Source of the DNA: Aalborgiella sp043769295
Lineage (GTDB): Bacteria; Pseudomonadota; Gammaproteobacteria; Burkholderiales; Burkholderiaceae_C
NCBI GenBank assembly: GCA_043769295.1
Contig: JAYVJL010000018.1
Coordinates: 1-31,488, forward strand
Direction of reading: 5' to 3'
Length of the DNA: 31,488 bases
The notes beneath the pieces were generated by a model. That model worked only from the letters and a program-made list of their open reading frames with translations, did not search any database and was not told the origin of the DNA. Positions 16,651-24,621 of this stretch are shown here, in pieces. Both the position numbers and the translations under genes were made by a program. The first letter of the stretch is position 1; each line of letters opens with the position of its first letter.

Positions 16651-17714
16651 GGCTGGGCTTGCTGGACGTCTGGCTTGATATGGACGCGCGCACCGCCCGC
16701 TTGCAGCTGGGCGGCGACCTGCTCGCCCATGGCTGTGGCCGCGTCCAGATCAGCCACATCCAAACTCAAACAGGCGGTAACCAGGTCTGCGACCACAGGA
16801 ATGACCGGTACGGCAACGGTCTCCTCAGACTCGCCCCAAGCGGCTTTGAGCTGCAATTGCGCACCTTGCCACACGGCGTGCGCGGCCAAAGGCATGGAGC
16901 AGCTGCCCCCCATGGCGCGGCTGACCGCCCGCTCGGCTGAGACAGCCATCCACGTCGGCTGGTGCGCCAAAGGTGCCAAAGCGGCGATCAAATCAACGCG
17001 GTCGGTCTTGATTTCAATGCCCAAAGCGCCTTGCCCCGCGGCCGGCAGCATCTCGGTCGGCTCAAAAACGGCACGGATGCGCTGGGCCAAACCCAGGCGT
17101 TTCAAGCCAGCGGCGGCCAGGATGATGGCATCGAACTGGCCTTCGTCCAGCTTGCGCAGGCGGGTGTCCAGGTTACCGCGCAGGGGGACAATCTTCACAT
17201 CGGGGCGCAGCGCTTTGAGCAGCACCACACGGCGCAGGCTGGAGGTGCCCACAGTTGCACCCAGCGGCAAGGCGGCCAGGTTGGCGAAATGGTTGGAGAC
17301 AAAAGCATCACGCGGGTCTTCACGCTCCATCACACAAGCCAAGGCAAAACCGGGCGGCAGGTCCATCGGCACGTCTTTGAGTGAATGCACGGCAATGTCG
17401 GCGCTGCCGTCGTCCAAAGCCAGCTCCAGTTCTTTGACAAACAGGCCTTTTCCGCCCACTTTGCTTAGTGAACGGTCCAAAATCTGGTCACCCAGTGTGG
17501 TCATGCCCAGCAGTTTAACGCTGTGCCCGCGTGCTTCCAGCAGGGCTTTGACGTGCTCGGCTTGCCACAGGGCCAAACGGCTTTCACGGGTGGCGATGGT
17601 GATCGCACGGGGTTTGCTATCAGCAGAAGAAGTAATGGGGCTGGAATTGACGCTCAAAATGGAAACCTGTTGGTAATTTGTAGTGAAGAAACACGCTAAC
17701 AATGATGCTAGCAT
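16647..17714 (-). CDS. hemC: Porphobilinogen deaminase (hydroxymethylbilane synthase)
   Basis: HemC joins four porphobilinogens into hydroxymethylbilane in the cytoplasm, using a dipyrromethane cofactor on a cysteine. Visible are IATRESRLALWQAEHV, HSLKDVP with the catalytic Asp, GTSSLRR, RGNLDTRLRKL, and GGSCSMPLAAH with the cofactor cysteine (Cys272 from ATG 17714). The frame is open from ATG 17714, but that start has AGGTGG directly against it, too close to serve it. The first 20 or so residues (MLASLLACFF...) do not look like HemC. TTG 17657, eight bases after ACAGG, gives a 336-residue protein of more usual size and may be the true start. It is first in the heme operon and divergent from ppc. 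Confidence 0.94.
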   Translation of the reverse strand: MLASLLACFFTTNYQQVSILSVNSSPITSSADSKPRAITIATRESRLALWQAEHVKALLEARGHSVKLLGMTTLGDQILDRSLSKVGGKGLFVKELELALDDGSADIAVHSLKDVPMDLPPGFALACVMEREDPRDAFVSNHFANLAALPLGATVGTSSLRRVVLLKALRPDVKIVPLRGNLDTRLRKLDEGQFDAIILAAAGLKRLGLAQRIRAVFEPTEMLPAAGQGALGIEIKTDRVDLIAALAPLAHQPTWMAVSAERAVSRAMGGSCSMPLAAHAVWQGAQLQLKAAWGESEETVAVPVIPVVADLVTACLSLDVADLDAATAMGEQVAAQLQAGGARVHIKPDVQQAQP

Positions 17715-17774
17715 CCACCTAGAAGTTTAATCCACTCCCCTCTCACCTACCTTAAATCGGACATTCATTCGGTC

Positions 17775-20645
17775 ATGTCAAGCGCCCTCAAAGACTCCTC
17801 AGCCGCCGCGTCCTCAAAAACCAAGGCGCAATCGCTCGCCAAACAAAAGCTGAATGAGCGGCCGTTGGTGGAAGATATCCGCCTGCTGGGCCGCATATTG
17901 GGCGACGTGATTCGGGAGCAGGAAGGCGCAACCGCGTTTGATTTGATTGAGGAAATCCGCAAACTGTCGGTTTCTTTTCGGCGGGACGAAGACCACACGG
18001 CGGACAAAGCCCTCAAAAAGCTGCTCAAAGGTTTGTCTGGCGACCAGACGGTCAGCGTCATCCGTGCTTTCACCTACTTCAGCCATTTGGCCAATCTGGC
18101 GGAAGACAGGCACCATATCCGCCGCCGCGCCGTCCATGAGCGCGCCGGCGACACGCAAGAAGGCAGCATTGAGGTGGCTCTGGCCCGCCTGCGCTGGGCG
18201 GGCATCACGCCCAAAATCATCTCCCAAACCCTGGCCAAAAGCCATGTATCCCCCGTGTTGACGGCGCATCCCACCGAAGTGCAGCGCAAAAGCATTCTGG
18301 ATGCGGAGCGCGACATTGCCCAGTTGTTGACGGCGCGGGACGACATCAAAATGCGCGGCCTGGCCTGCAGCCACCACACCCATGGCGGTAAAGATGCCCT
18401 GACACCCAAAGAACTCAACGCCAATGAGCTGCAGCTGCGTGCCCGCGTGATGCAGCTCTGGCAGACGCGCTTGCTGCGCAATTCCAAGCTCACGGTGACC
18501 GATGAGATTGAAAACTCGCTGAGCTATTACGAGTCCACGTTTTTGCGCGAAATTCCCAAGCTGTATGCGGAATTGGAGCAATCCCTCGGCAACCAGCCCT
18601 TACACAGCTTTTTGCGCATGGGCCAATGGATTGGTGGCGACCGCGACGGCAACCCGAATGTCAGCGCCCAAACCCTGCAATACGCGCTGCGCCGCCAAGC
18701 CGAGATGGTGCTGCGGTTTTATTTGACAGAGGTGCATTTCCTGGGGGCAGAGCTGTCGATGTCGGCCATTTTGGTGCCGCTGTCGGCGGACATGCAGGCC
18801 TTGGCCGAGCATTCACCCGACACCAATGAACACCGCCAAGACGAGCCCTATCGCCGCGCGCTGACGGGTGTCTACGCCCATTTGGCCGCCAACTTGAAGG
18901 CGATGACGGGCGGCGATGCGGCACGGCACGCGGTGGCCCCGCAAAACCCGTATGCGGATGCCGAGGCATTTTTGGCCGACCTGCGCACGATTGAATCATC
19001 CCTGCAAAGCAACCATGGCGATGCTTTGACGGCGCAGCGCCTGCACCCGCTCATTCGCGCAGTGGAGGTGTTTGGCTTTCATCTGGCGACCGTTGACCTG
19101 CGCCAAAGCTCTGACAAACATGAAGAAGTGGTGGCCGACCTGCTGGCCGTATCACGTTTAGAGGCCAATTACTCAAGTCTGGACGAGCAAGCCAAACGCA
19201 GCCTGCTGATTAAACTACTCAGCGACACGCGGCCATTGCGCGTTTTGGATGGCGCTTATTCAGACCACACCCAGCGTGAATTGGCGATTTTTGAAACCGC
19301 CAAGATGATGCGCCAACGCTATGGCCACCACGCCATCCGCCACTACATCATCAGCCACACGGAAACCGTCAGCGATTTGCTGGAAGTACTGCTGCTGCAA
19401 AAAGAAGTCGGCTTGATGCATGGAACACTGGACAAAGCGGCCAGCCACGACCTGATTGTGGTGCCTCTCTTTGAAACAATCAAAGACCTGCGCAACGCCG
19501 CACCCATCATGCGCGAGTTCTACGCCTTGACGGGTATGGCGCAGCAGATTCAGCGCAGTGGTGGCGAGCAGGACATCATGCTGGGCTACTCGGACAGCAA
19601 CAAAGACGGTGGCATTTTCACCAGCAACTGGGAACTGTACCGCGCTGAGATCGCGCTCGTCGAGCTGTTTGATGAGCTGGCCGCCTCGCATGGCATCCAG
19701 CTACGCATGTTTCATGGCCGTGGCGGCACGGTGGGGCGTGGCGGTGGCCCCAGCTACCAGGCCATTTTGGCGCAACCACCGGGAACGGTACGGGGACAGA
19801 TCCGTTTGACGGAACAAGGTGAGGTGATTGGCTCGAAATACGCCAACCCTGAAATTGGACGCCGCAATCTGGAAACCCTGGTCGCTGCGACCCTGGAAGC
19901 CACCCTGTTGCAACCCACCAAGTCGGCGAGCAGTTCGTTTTTGCAAACGGCAGCAGCACTGTCCACAGCCAGCATGGCGGCCTACCGCACCCTGGTGTAC
20001 GAGACACCCGGTTTTACCGACTACTTTTTCCAGTCCACGCCTTTAAGGGAGATTGCCGAGCTGAATCTGGGCTCCCGCCCGGCCTCACGCAAAGCGACGC
20101 AAAAGATTGAAGACCTGCGCGCCATCCCCTGGGGCTTCAGCTGGGGGCAATGTCGTTTGACCCTGCCGGGTTGGTACGGTTTTGGCTCTGCGGTGCACGC
20201 GTTTTTGCAGGCCGACGCCAACCCAACCGAGTCGAAGAAACGGCTGGCCTTGCTGCAAAAAATGGTCAAGGAATGGCCGTTTTTCCGCACCCTGCTGAGC
20301 AACATCGACATGGTGTTGGCCAAAAGCGACTTGGCTCTCGCGGCGCGCTATGCCGAGCTGGTGACCGATGCGCGCTTGCGTAAAAAGATTTTTGGGTTGA
20401 TCGAGGCGGAGTGGCAGCTCACGGTGGATGCGCTACAGATGATCACGGGTGACAAGCAGCGTTTGACCAACAACGCAGCCCTGCAGCGCTCCATCCGCCA
20501 CCGTTTTCCGTACATCGACCCGTTGCACCACTTGCAGGTTGAACTGGTACGCCGTTACCGCGAAGGCCAGTCTGATGAGCGGGTACGGCGCGGCATCCAC
20601 ATTTCCATCAACGGTATTGCCGCTGGATTACGCAATACGGGTTGA
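17775..20645 (+). CDS. ppc: Phosphoenolpyruvate carboxylase
   Basis: The enzyme adds bicarbonate to phosphoenolpyruvate to give oxaloacetate, refilling the citric acid cycle. The 956-residue chain is full length. It shows VLTAHPTEVQRKS with catalytic His165, RMGQWIGGDRDGNPNV, GYSDSNKDGG, the FHGRGGTVGRGGGP loop with Arg649, and the C-terminal GIAAGLRNTG, whose end occupies the allosteric aspartate region in known enzymes. Start ATG 17775 has only a weak ribosome site. It is alone on the plus strand, 60 bases from the divergent hemC frame, and convergent with livF, with a hairpin-rich spacer after it. Confidence 0.97.
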   Translation: MSSALKDSSAAASSKTKAQSLAKQKLNERPLVEDIRLLGRILGDVIREQEGATAFDLIEEIRKLSVSFRRDEDHTADKALKKLLKGLSGDQTVSVIRAFTYFSHLANLAEDRHHIRRRAVHERAGDTQEGSIEVALARLRWAGITPKIISQTLAKSHVSPVLTAHPTEVQRKSILDAERDIAQLLTARDDIKMRGLACSHHTHGGKDALTPKELNANELQLRARVMQLWQTRLLRNSKLTVTDEIENSLSYYESTFLREIPKLYAELEQSLGNQPLHSFLRMGQWIGGDRDGNPNVSAQTLQYALRRQAEMVLRFYLTEVHFLGAELSMSAILVPLSADMQALAEHSPDTNEHRQDEPYRRALTGVYAHLAANLKAMTGGDAARHAVAPQNPYADAEAFLADLRTIESSLQSNHGDALTAQRLHPLIRAVEVFGFHLATVDLRQSSDKHEEVVADLLAVSRLEANYSSLDEQAKRSLLIKLLSDTRPLRVLDGAYSDHTQRELAIFETAKMMRQRYGHHAIRHYIISHTETVSDLLEVLLLQKEVGLMHGTLDKAASHDLIVVPLFETIKDLRNAAPIMREFYALTGMAQQIQRSGGEQDIMLGYSDSNKDGGIFTSNWELYRAEIALVELFDELAASHGIQLRMFHGRGGTVGRGGGPSYQAILAQPPGTVRGQIRLTEQGEVIGSKYANPEIGRRNLETLVAATLEATLLQPTKSASSSFLQTAAALSTASMAAYRTLVYETPGFTDYFFQSTPLREIAELNLGSRPASRKATQKIEDLRAIPWGFSWGQCRLTLPGWYGFGSAVHAFLQADANPTESKKRLALLQKMVKEWPFFRTLLSNIDMVLAKSDLALAARYAELVTDARLRKKIFGLIEAEWQLTVDALQMITGDKQRLTNNAALQRSIRHRFPYIDPLHHLQVELVRRYREGQSDERVRRGIHISINGIAAGLRNTG

Positions 20646-20692
20646 AGCATCGCGTCAAAGCATCGGATTAAACCATGAAAAATCCGGCCAGA

Positions 20693-20712
20693 TATGGTCA
20701 TTTATGACTATA
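20693..20712 (+). repeat. Inverted repeat next to repeat copy 6
   Basis: TATGGTCAT and ATGACTATA flank two T bases, giving a nine-pair stem with one G-T pair. It lies 48 bases after the ppc stop and touches the right end of repeat copy 6. It could help end or protect the ppc or liv transcripts; there is no T-tract. Confidence 0.5.
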
Positions 20713-20753
20713 GCCGGCGTATTTACTGCCTAAATTGCTATTAAATATATAGC
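20713..20753 (-). repeat. Dispersed 41-base repeat, copy 6, between ppc and livF
   Basis: On the minus strand: GCTAT, 7-base loop, ATAGC, GGCA, GCCGGC with exact family spacing; all 20 fixed positions match. It is the only copy outside a gene, in the 161-base spacer between convergent genes. The rest of the spacer holds the adjoining inverted repeat and TCATTCACC twice (20768-20776, 20794-20802). Confidence 0.88.
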
Positions 20754-20806
20754 AAAAGTAAATTCAGTCATTCACCAAAATTAGTCACCGAAATCATTCA
20801 CCCACC

Positions 20807-21523
20807 TTACTCACCCAAATAAGCGGCGCGGACCTTAGGATCGTTCAGCATCTCTTTGGCGTCGCCGGTCATGGTGATCAAACCCGAGTCCATCACGTAG
20901 CCACGGTCGGCGATACCCAGCGCACGGCTGGCGTTTTGCTCAACCAGCAGCACCGTCACACCTTTGGATGACACTTCCTTGATCACTTCAAAGATTTTGT
21001 CGACCATGATGGGTGACAAACCCATGGAGGGCTCATCCAGCAAGAGCACCTTGGGGCGGCTCATCAAGGCGCGGCCCATGGCGAGCATCTGCTGTTCGCC
21101 ACCGCTCATGGTGCCGGCCAACTGGTCTTTGCGCTCTTTCAAGCGCGGGAAAATGCTGAACATTTGCTCCACATCCAGCGCAATCTCAGCCGTGTCATCG
21201 CGGATATAAGCACCCATCGCCAGGTTTTCCAGAATGGTCATGCGGGTAAACACGCCGCGACCTTCTGGCACCATGGCCAAGCCCTGTTTGACCAGATCCC
21301 AGGAGCCTTTGCCTTTGATGCTTTGACCGAGGTACTCGATATCACCGTCCTTGAACGGCAGGGTGCCTGTGATGGCTTTCATGGTCGTCGTTTTACCAGC
21401 GCCGTTCGAACCGATCAAGGAGACCAGTTCACCCTCACGCACTTCAAAATCGACGCCTTTGACCGCTTGAATACCGCCGTAACCCACTTTGAGTCCGCTG
21501 ACTTTGAGAAGAATATTTGCCAT
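20807..21523 (-). CDS. livF: Branched-chain amino acid ABC transporter, ATP-binding protein LivF
   Basis: One of two ATPases driving a LivHM-type importer. From ATG 21523 it has 238 residues: Walker A GSNGAGKTT at 38-46, signature MSGGEQQMLAMGRAL, Walker B VLLLDEPSMGL and the LLVEQNA switch region. The frame is open upstream to 21673, but AAGGA seven bases before ATG 21523 and the usual LivF start MANILLKVSGLKVGYGG decide for the shorter form. It is last of the livH-M-G-F operon, 35 bases after livG. The substrate class is inferred from the family; related transporters carry urea or other amides. Confidence 0.93.
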   Translation of the reverse strand: MANILLKVSGLKVGYGGIQAVKGVDFEVREGELVSLIGSNGAGKTTTMKAITGTLPFKDGDIEYLGQSIKGKGSWDLVKQGLAMVPEGRGVFTRMTILENLAMGAYIRDDTAEIALDVEQMFSIFPRLKERKDQLAGTMSGGEQQMLAMGRALMSRPKVLLLDEPSMGLSPIMVDKIFEVIKEVSSKGVTVLLVEQNASRALGIADRGYVMDSGLITMTGDAKEMLNDPKVRAAYLGE

Positions 21524-21529
21524 GTTATG

Positions 21530-21534
21530 TCCTT
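21530..21534 (-). promoter_or_regulatory. Ribosome binding site fixing the livF start
   Basis: AAGGA on the minus strand, six bases before ATG 21523. The longer open frame has no comparable site. Confidence 0.7.
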
Positions 21535-21558
21535 TGGTCCTTTGACCGCTCATTGACC

Positions 21559-22329
21559 TCAATGTCCGCCGGTGCCCAGATAGGCCTCGATCACTTTTTC
21601 GTTTTTCTGAACAGAGGCAGGCGTGCCTTCGGCGATCTGCTTGCCGTAATCCAATACCGTCACGCGGTCGCACAAGCCCATGACGAGTTTCACATCGTGC
21701 TCAATCAGCAAAATGGTGCGGTTGTCGTTGCGGATGCGGTCTATCAGTTCACGCAATTGCACTTTTTCAGTTGCATTCATGCCGGCAGCAGGTTCGTCCA
21801 GCGCAATCAACTGGGGATCAGTCGCCAGTGCGCGGGCGATTTCCAGGCGGCGCTGGTCACCGTAGCTCAATGTCCGCGCTTTGTAGTCAGCCAGTTGACC
21901 AATGCCGACGTATTCAAGCAGTTCCTGTGCGCGTTTGGCAATCGCCAGTTCTTCCGACTTGAAGCTGCCCGTTCTGAAGATTGCACCAAAAAGACCTGAT
22001 TTGGTACGGATATGACGGCCCACCATCACGTTTTCCAATGCTGTCATCTCTGCAAACAGACGGATATTTTGGAAAGTACGCGCAATGCCGGCCTTCGCCA
22101 CTTCATGCACGGCTGTGGGTTGGTAAGGTTTGCCAGCCAGTTCGAAACTGCCGCTGTCTGGCGTATACAAACCAGTAATCACGTTGAAAAAAGTTGTTTT
22201 TCCAGCGCCATTGGGGCCAATCAGGCCGTAGACCATGCCGCGTTCAATGGTGATGCCTACATCGCTGAGCGCCTGTAGGCCGCCAAAGCGTTTTGAAATA
22301 CCCGCTACTTTGAGAACGATATCGCTCAT
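21559..22329 (-). CDS. livG: Branched-chain amino acid ABC transporter, ATP-binding protein LivG
   Basis: The second ATPase of the importer, 256 residues from ATG 22329. It shows Walker A GPNGAGKTT at 38-46, the long LivG-type insert with FQNIRLFAEMTALENVMVG, signature LSYGDQRRLEIARAL, and Walker B LIALDEPAAGMN. The longer open frame to 22404 runs into livM and was not used; AGGAGA sits seven bases before ATG 22329 and the start lies 16 bases after the livM stop. It pairs with LivF at the membrane proteins LivH and LivM. Confidence 0.94.
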   Translation of the reverse strand: MSDIVLKVAGISKRFGGLQALSDVGITIERGMVYGLIGPNGAGKTTFFNVITGLYTPDSGSFELAGKPYQPTAVHEVAKAGIARTFQNIRLFAEMTALENVMVGRHIRTKSGLFGAIFRTGSFKSEELAIAKRAQELLEYVGIGQLADYKARTLSYGDQRRLEIARALATDPQLIALDEPAAGMNATEKVQLRELIDRIRNDNRTILLIEHDVKLVMGLCDRVTVLDYGKQIAEGTPASVQKNEKVIEAYLGTGGH

Positions 22330-22336
22330 TGCCTGT

Positions 22337-22342
22337 TCTCCT
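22337..22342 (-). promoter_or_regulatory. Ribosome binding site fixing the livG start
   Basis: AGGAGA on the minus strand, seven bases before ATG 22329, inside the short livM-livG gap. Confidence 0.75.
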
Positions 22343-22345
22343 GAA

Positions 22346-23431
22346 TTATTTAGCCGGATTAGCCAGAAGTGATTTACCGTGCTCGGGCGAAGGCCACAAA
22401 CCACGTGGGCGAATCATCATGATGACGATCATCGCCAGTGCGATGAGCAATTGGCGCAGGATGGATGCATCTATCCTGCCGCCGCTCATGGCCTGCAACG
22501 GCGAGGCCACATAACGCAGGACTTCGGGTAATGCAGCCAGCAAGATGGCGCCTAAAACGACACCCGGCAGATGCCCCATGCCGCCCAGGACCACCATGGC
22601 GACAATCATCACGGACTCCATCAAGCCGAAGGACTCGGGAGAGACAAAGTGCTGGAATGAGGCAAACATGGCACCCGACACACCACCAAACGTGGCACCC
22701 ATACCAAAGGCCAATAACTTCATGTTGCGGGTGTTGATGCCCATGGCTTTGGCTGCGATTTCATCCTCGCGAATCGCCATCCAGGCGCGGCCAATGCGTG
22801 ACAACTGCAAACGGTGGCTGATGATGATGGCAAAAATGACCAAGGCCAAAAATAAGAAGTAGTACAAAGTCACAGACGACACTTCATAGCCACCCACATT
22901 CAAGGACTTGCCCAAGTCCACACCGAACAACTTGACCGAGTCAATTTCATTCAAGCCTTTGGGACCGTTGGTGATATTGACAGGGTGATCCAGGTTGTTC
23001 AGAAACACGCGGATGATTTCACCAAAACCCAAGGTCACAATCGCCAGATAGTCACCGCGCAACTTCAGGGTGGGTGCGCCCAAAATCACACCAAAGACCC
23101 CTGCAACCAGGGCCGCGAGGGGCACAACAATCCAGAAGGACATGTGCAAGCCCTCCGGGAAAATGGCGGCAATGGCGGGGAAGGTCTCTGTCAGATGCGG
23201 CGATGCCAGCAGGCCGAACATATAGGCACCCAACGCAAAGAAGGCAACATAGCCCAAATCCAGTAGGCCAGCATAGCCCACCACAATGTTCAAGCCCAAC
23301 GCCAAGAGCACGTAAAGTAAAGCAACGTCCGCTATACGCACCCAGGCGTTGCCAAAACCCTGCAATAAAAAGGGCAGCGCCAGCAAAGCCAGTGCGCCAG
23401 CAACATAAAGGGGAAGTTTATTTTGTTTCAT
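22346..23431 (-). CDS. livM: Branched-chain amino acid ABC transporter permease LivM
   Basis: A 361-residue permease with about nine or ten membrane helices. The conserved LivM features are ALGLNIVVGYAGLLDLGYVAFFALGAY near the N-terminus, APTLKLRGDYLAIVTLGFGEIIR, and SRIGRAWMAIREDEIAAKAMGIN, the cytoplasmic loop that touches the ATPases. With LivH it forms the membrane channel of the importer. It starts at ATG 23431, 35 bases after the livH stop, and is followed closely by livG. Confidence 0.94.
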   Translation of the reverse strand: MKQNKLPLYVAGALALLALPFLLQGFGNAWVRIADVALLYVLLALGLNIVVGYAGLLDLGYVAFFALGAYMFGLLASPHLTETFPAIAAIFPEGLHMSFWIVVPLAALVAGVFGVILGAPTLKLRGDYLAIVTLGFGEIIRVFLNNLDHPVNITNGPKGLNEIDSVKLFGVDLGKSLNVGGYEVSSVTLYYFLFLALVIFAIIISHRLQLSRIGRAWMAIREDEIAAKAMGINTRNMKLLAFGMGATFGGVSGAMFASFQHFVSPESFGLMESVMIVAMVVLGGMGHLPGVVLGAILLAALPEVLRYVASPLQAMSGGRIDASILRQLLIALAMIVIMMIRPRGLWPSPEHGKSLLANPAK

Positions 23432-23466
23432 TTTGATCTCACTTCTTATATGGGTAGCGTACGGGC

Positions 23467-24396
23467 CTAGGCTCTGTCGGCCACACGTTCACCGAGCAGA
23501 CCTGATGGTCGCAGCGTGAGCATGATGATGAGCACCACAAAGGCAAAGATATCGGAGTAATGGCTGCCCAAAACACCGCCCGTCCATTGCCCGATATAAC
23601 CCGACGCAATGGATTCGATGAGTCCCAGCAGAATGCCGCCCACGACGGCACCCGCCAGATTCCCGATACCGCCAAACACCGCTGCAGTAAAGGCTTTCAG
23701 GCCGGGCAAGAAGCCCATGGTGTGTTGCACGGTGCCATAGTTGGCAGCCCACATCACACCGGCAATCGCAGCCAAAATGGCACCGATGATGAAGGTGGCA
23801 GAAATCACCATGTCTGGCTTGACGCCCATCAAACCCGCGACGCGTGGGTTTTCAGCCGTGGCTCGCATGGCACGCCCGAGCTTGGTGTGGTTGACCAAAT
23901 ACATCAAGACGGCCAACGCAACAGCGGTGATACCTAAAATCAAAATCTGTGTGACCGTGATCACGGCCCCACCGAATTCATAAGGAATGCGTGGCAGCAA
24001 ACCTGGATACGGCTTGTAGTTTGGTTTCCAGATGATCATCGCCAAGGTTTGCAGCAAGATAGACATGCCGATGGCGGTGATCAAAGGGGCTAGCTTGGGA
24101 CTGTTGCGCAGGGGCCGATAGGCCACTTTTTCAATCACAAAGTTGAGCGTGGCGGCAACGATGCAGGCAATCAGCATGGCAATCAACAAAATCAGCCAAC
24201 CCGGGGTGCCGGGCATGGACTCTTTCATCAAGCCGATGATGGACCAGCTGGTCAGCGCCCCCACCACCAGCACTTCACCATGCGCAAAATTGATCAATCC
24301 GATAATGCCGTAAACCATGGTGTACCCCAGGGCCACGAGCGCATACATACTGCCGAGCACCAGACCGTTGATGATCTGTTGTAGCAAGACTTCCAT
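23467..24396 (-). CDS. livH: Branched-chain amino acid ABC transporter permease LivH
   Basis: A 309-residue permease with about eight membrane helices and the LivH hallmarks NGLVLGSMYALVALGYTMV, GLINFAHGEV near residue 36, and GRAMRATAENPRVAGLMGV, the ATPase-contact loop. The open frame extends to 24474, but ATG 24396 has GGAG seven bases upstream and gives the usual family start MEVLLQQIINGL. It is first of livH-M-G-F. No periplasmic binding protein gene (livJ or livK) is adjacent, so that part must be encoded elsewhere. The 225 bases upstream would hold the operon promoter. Confidence 0.94.
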   Translation of the reverse strand: MEVLLQQIINGLVLGSMYALVALGYTMVYGIIGLINFAHGEVLVVGALTSWSIIGLMKESMPGTPGWLILLIAMLIACIVAATLNFVIEKVAYRPLRNSPKLAPLITAIGMSILLQTLAMIIWKPNYKPYPGLLPRIPYEFGGAVITVTQILILGITAVALAVLMYLVNHTKLGRAMRATAENPRVAGLMGVKPDMVISATFIIGAILAAIAGVMWAANYGTVQHTMGFLPGLKAFTAAVFGGIGNLAGAVVGGILLGLIESIASGYIGQWTGGVLGSHYSDIFAFVVLIIMLTLRPSGLLGERVADRA

Positions 24397-24403
24397 ATCA
24401 AAA

Positions 24404-24407
24404 CTCC
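24404..24407 (-). promoter_or_regulatory. Ribosome binding site fixing the livH start
   Basis: GGAG on the minus strand, seven bases before ATG 24396. Confidence 0.65.
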
Positions 24408-24550
24408 AATGTTTAACCGTGTACCAACAAAGTGGTTGGGAACGATTGAAAATAACCAGCAATAAACTTGCCAACTTTGTATCAGACGACCTAAAACTCA
24501 GCGTGGCGTGTAAACGTGGGCCATTGTAGCCAGCGAAAGCGCAATAGAGG

Positions 24551-24574
24551 GGGTAAGTTCGGGTGGGTTTACCC
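24551..24574 (-). terminator. Inverted repeat between rarA and livH, possible rarA terminator
   Basis: GGGTAA at 24551-24556 pairs with TTACCC at 24569-24574, with further G/C bases in the loop. It starts 48 bases after the rarA stop, in the 225-base spacer before livH. There is no T-tract, so an intrinsic terminator is only a possibility. I could not make out a convincing -35/-10 pair for livH in this spacer. Confidence 0.35.
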
Positions 24575-24621
24575 TTGAGTTAGCAGCCAAAAACCGATGA
24601 GACCACACGTTTCATGCATTA

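Noticed and set aside
17600..17640. GCTAT near 17608 in hemC as a repeat copy
   Set aside because: There is no ATAGC at the fixed distance, no GGCA and no GCCGGC.
16495..17676. 393-codon plus-strand open frame opposite hemC
   Set aside because: The opposite strand holds clear HemC with all motifs; the plus-strand protein is Ser/Ala/Arg-rich shadow sequence.
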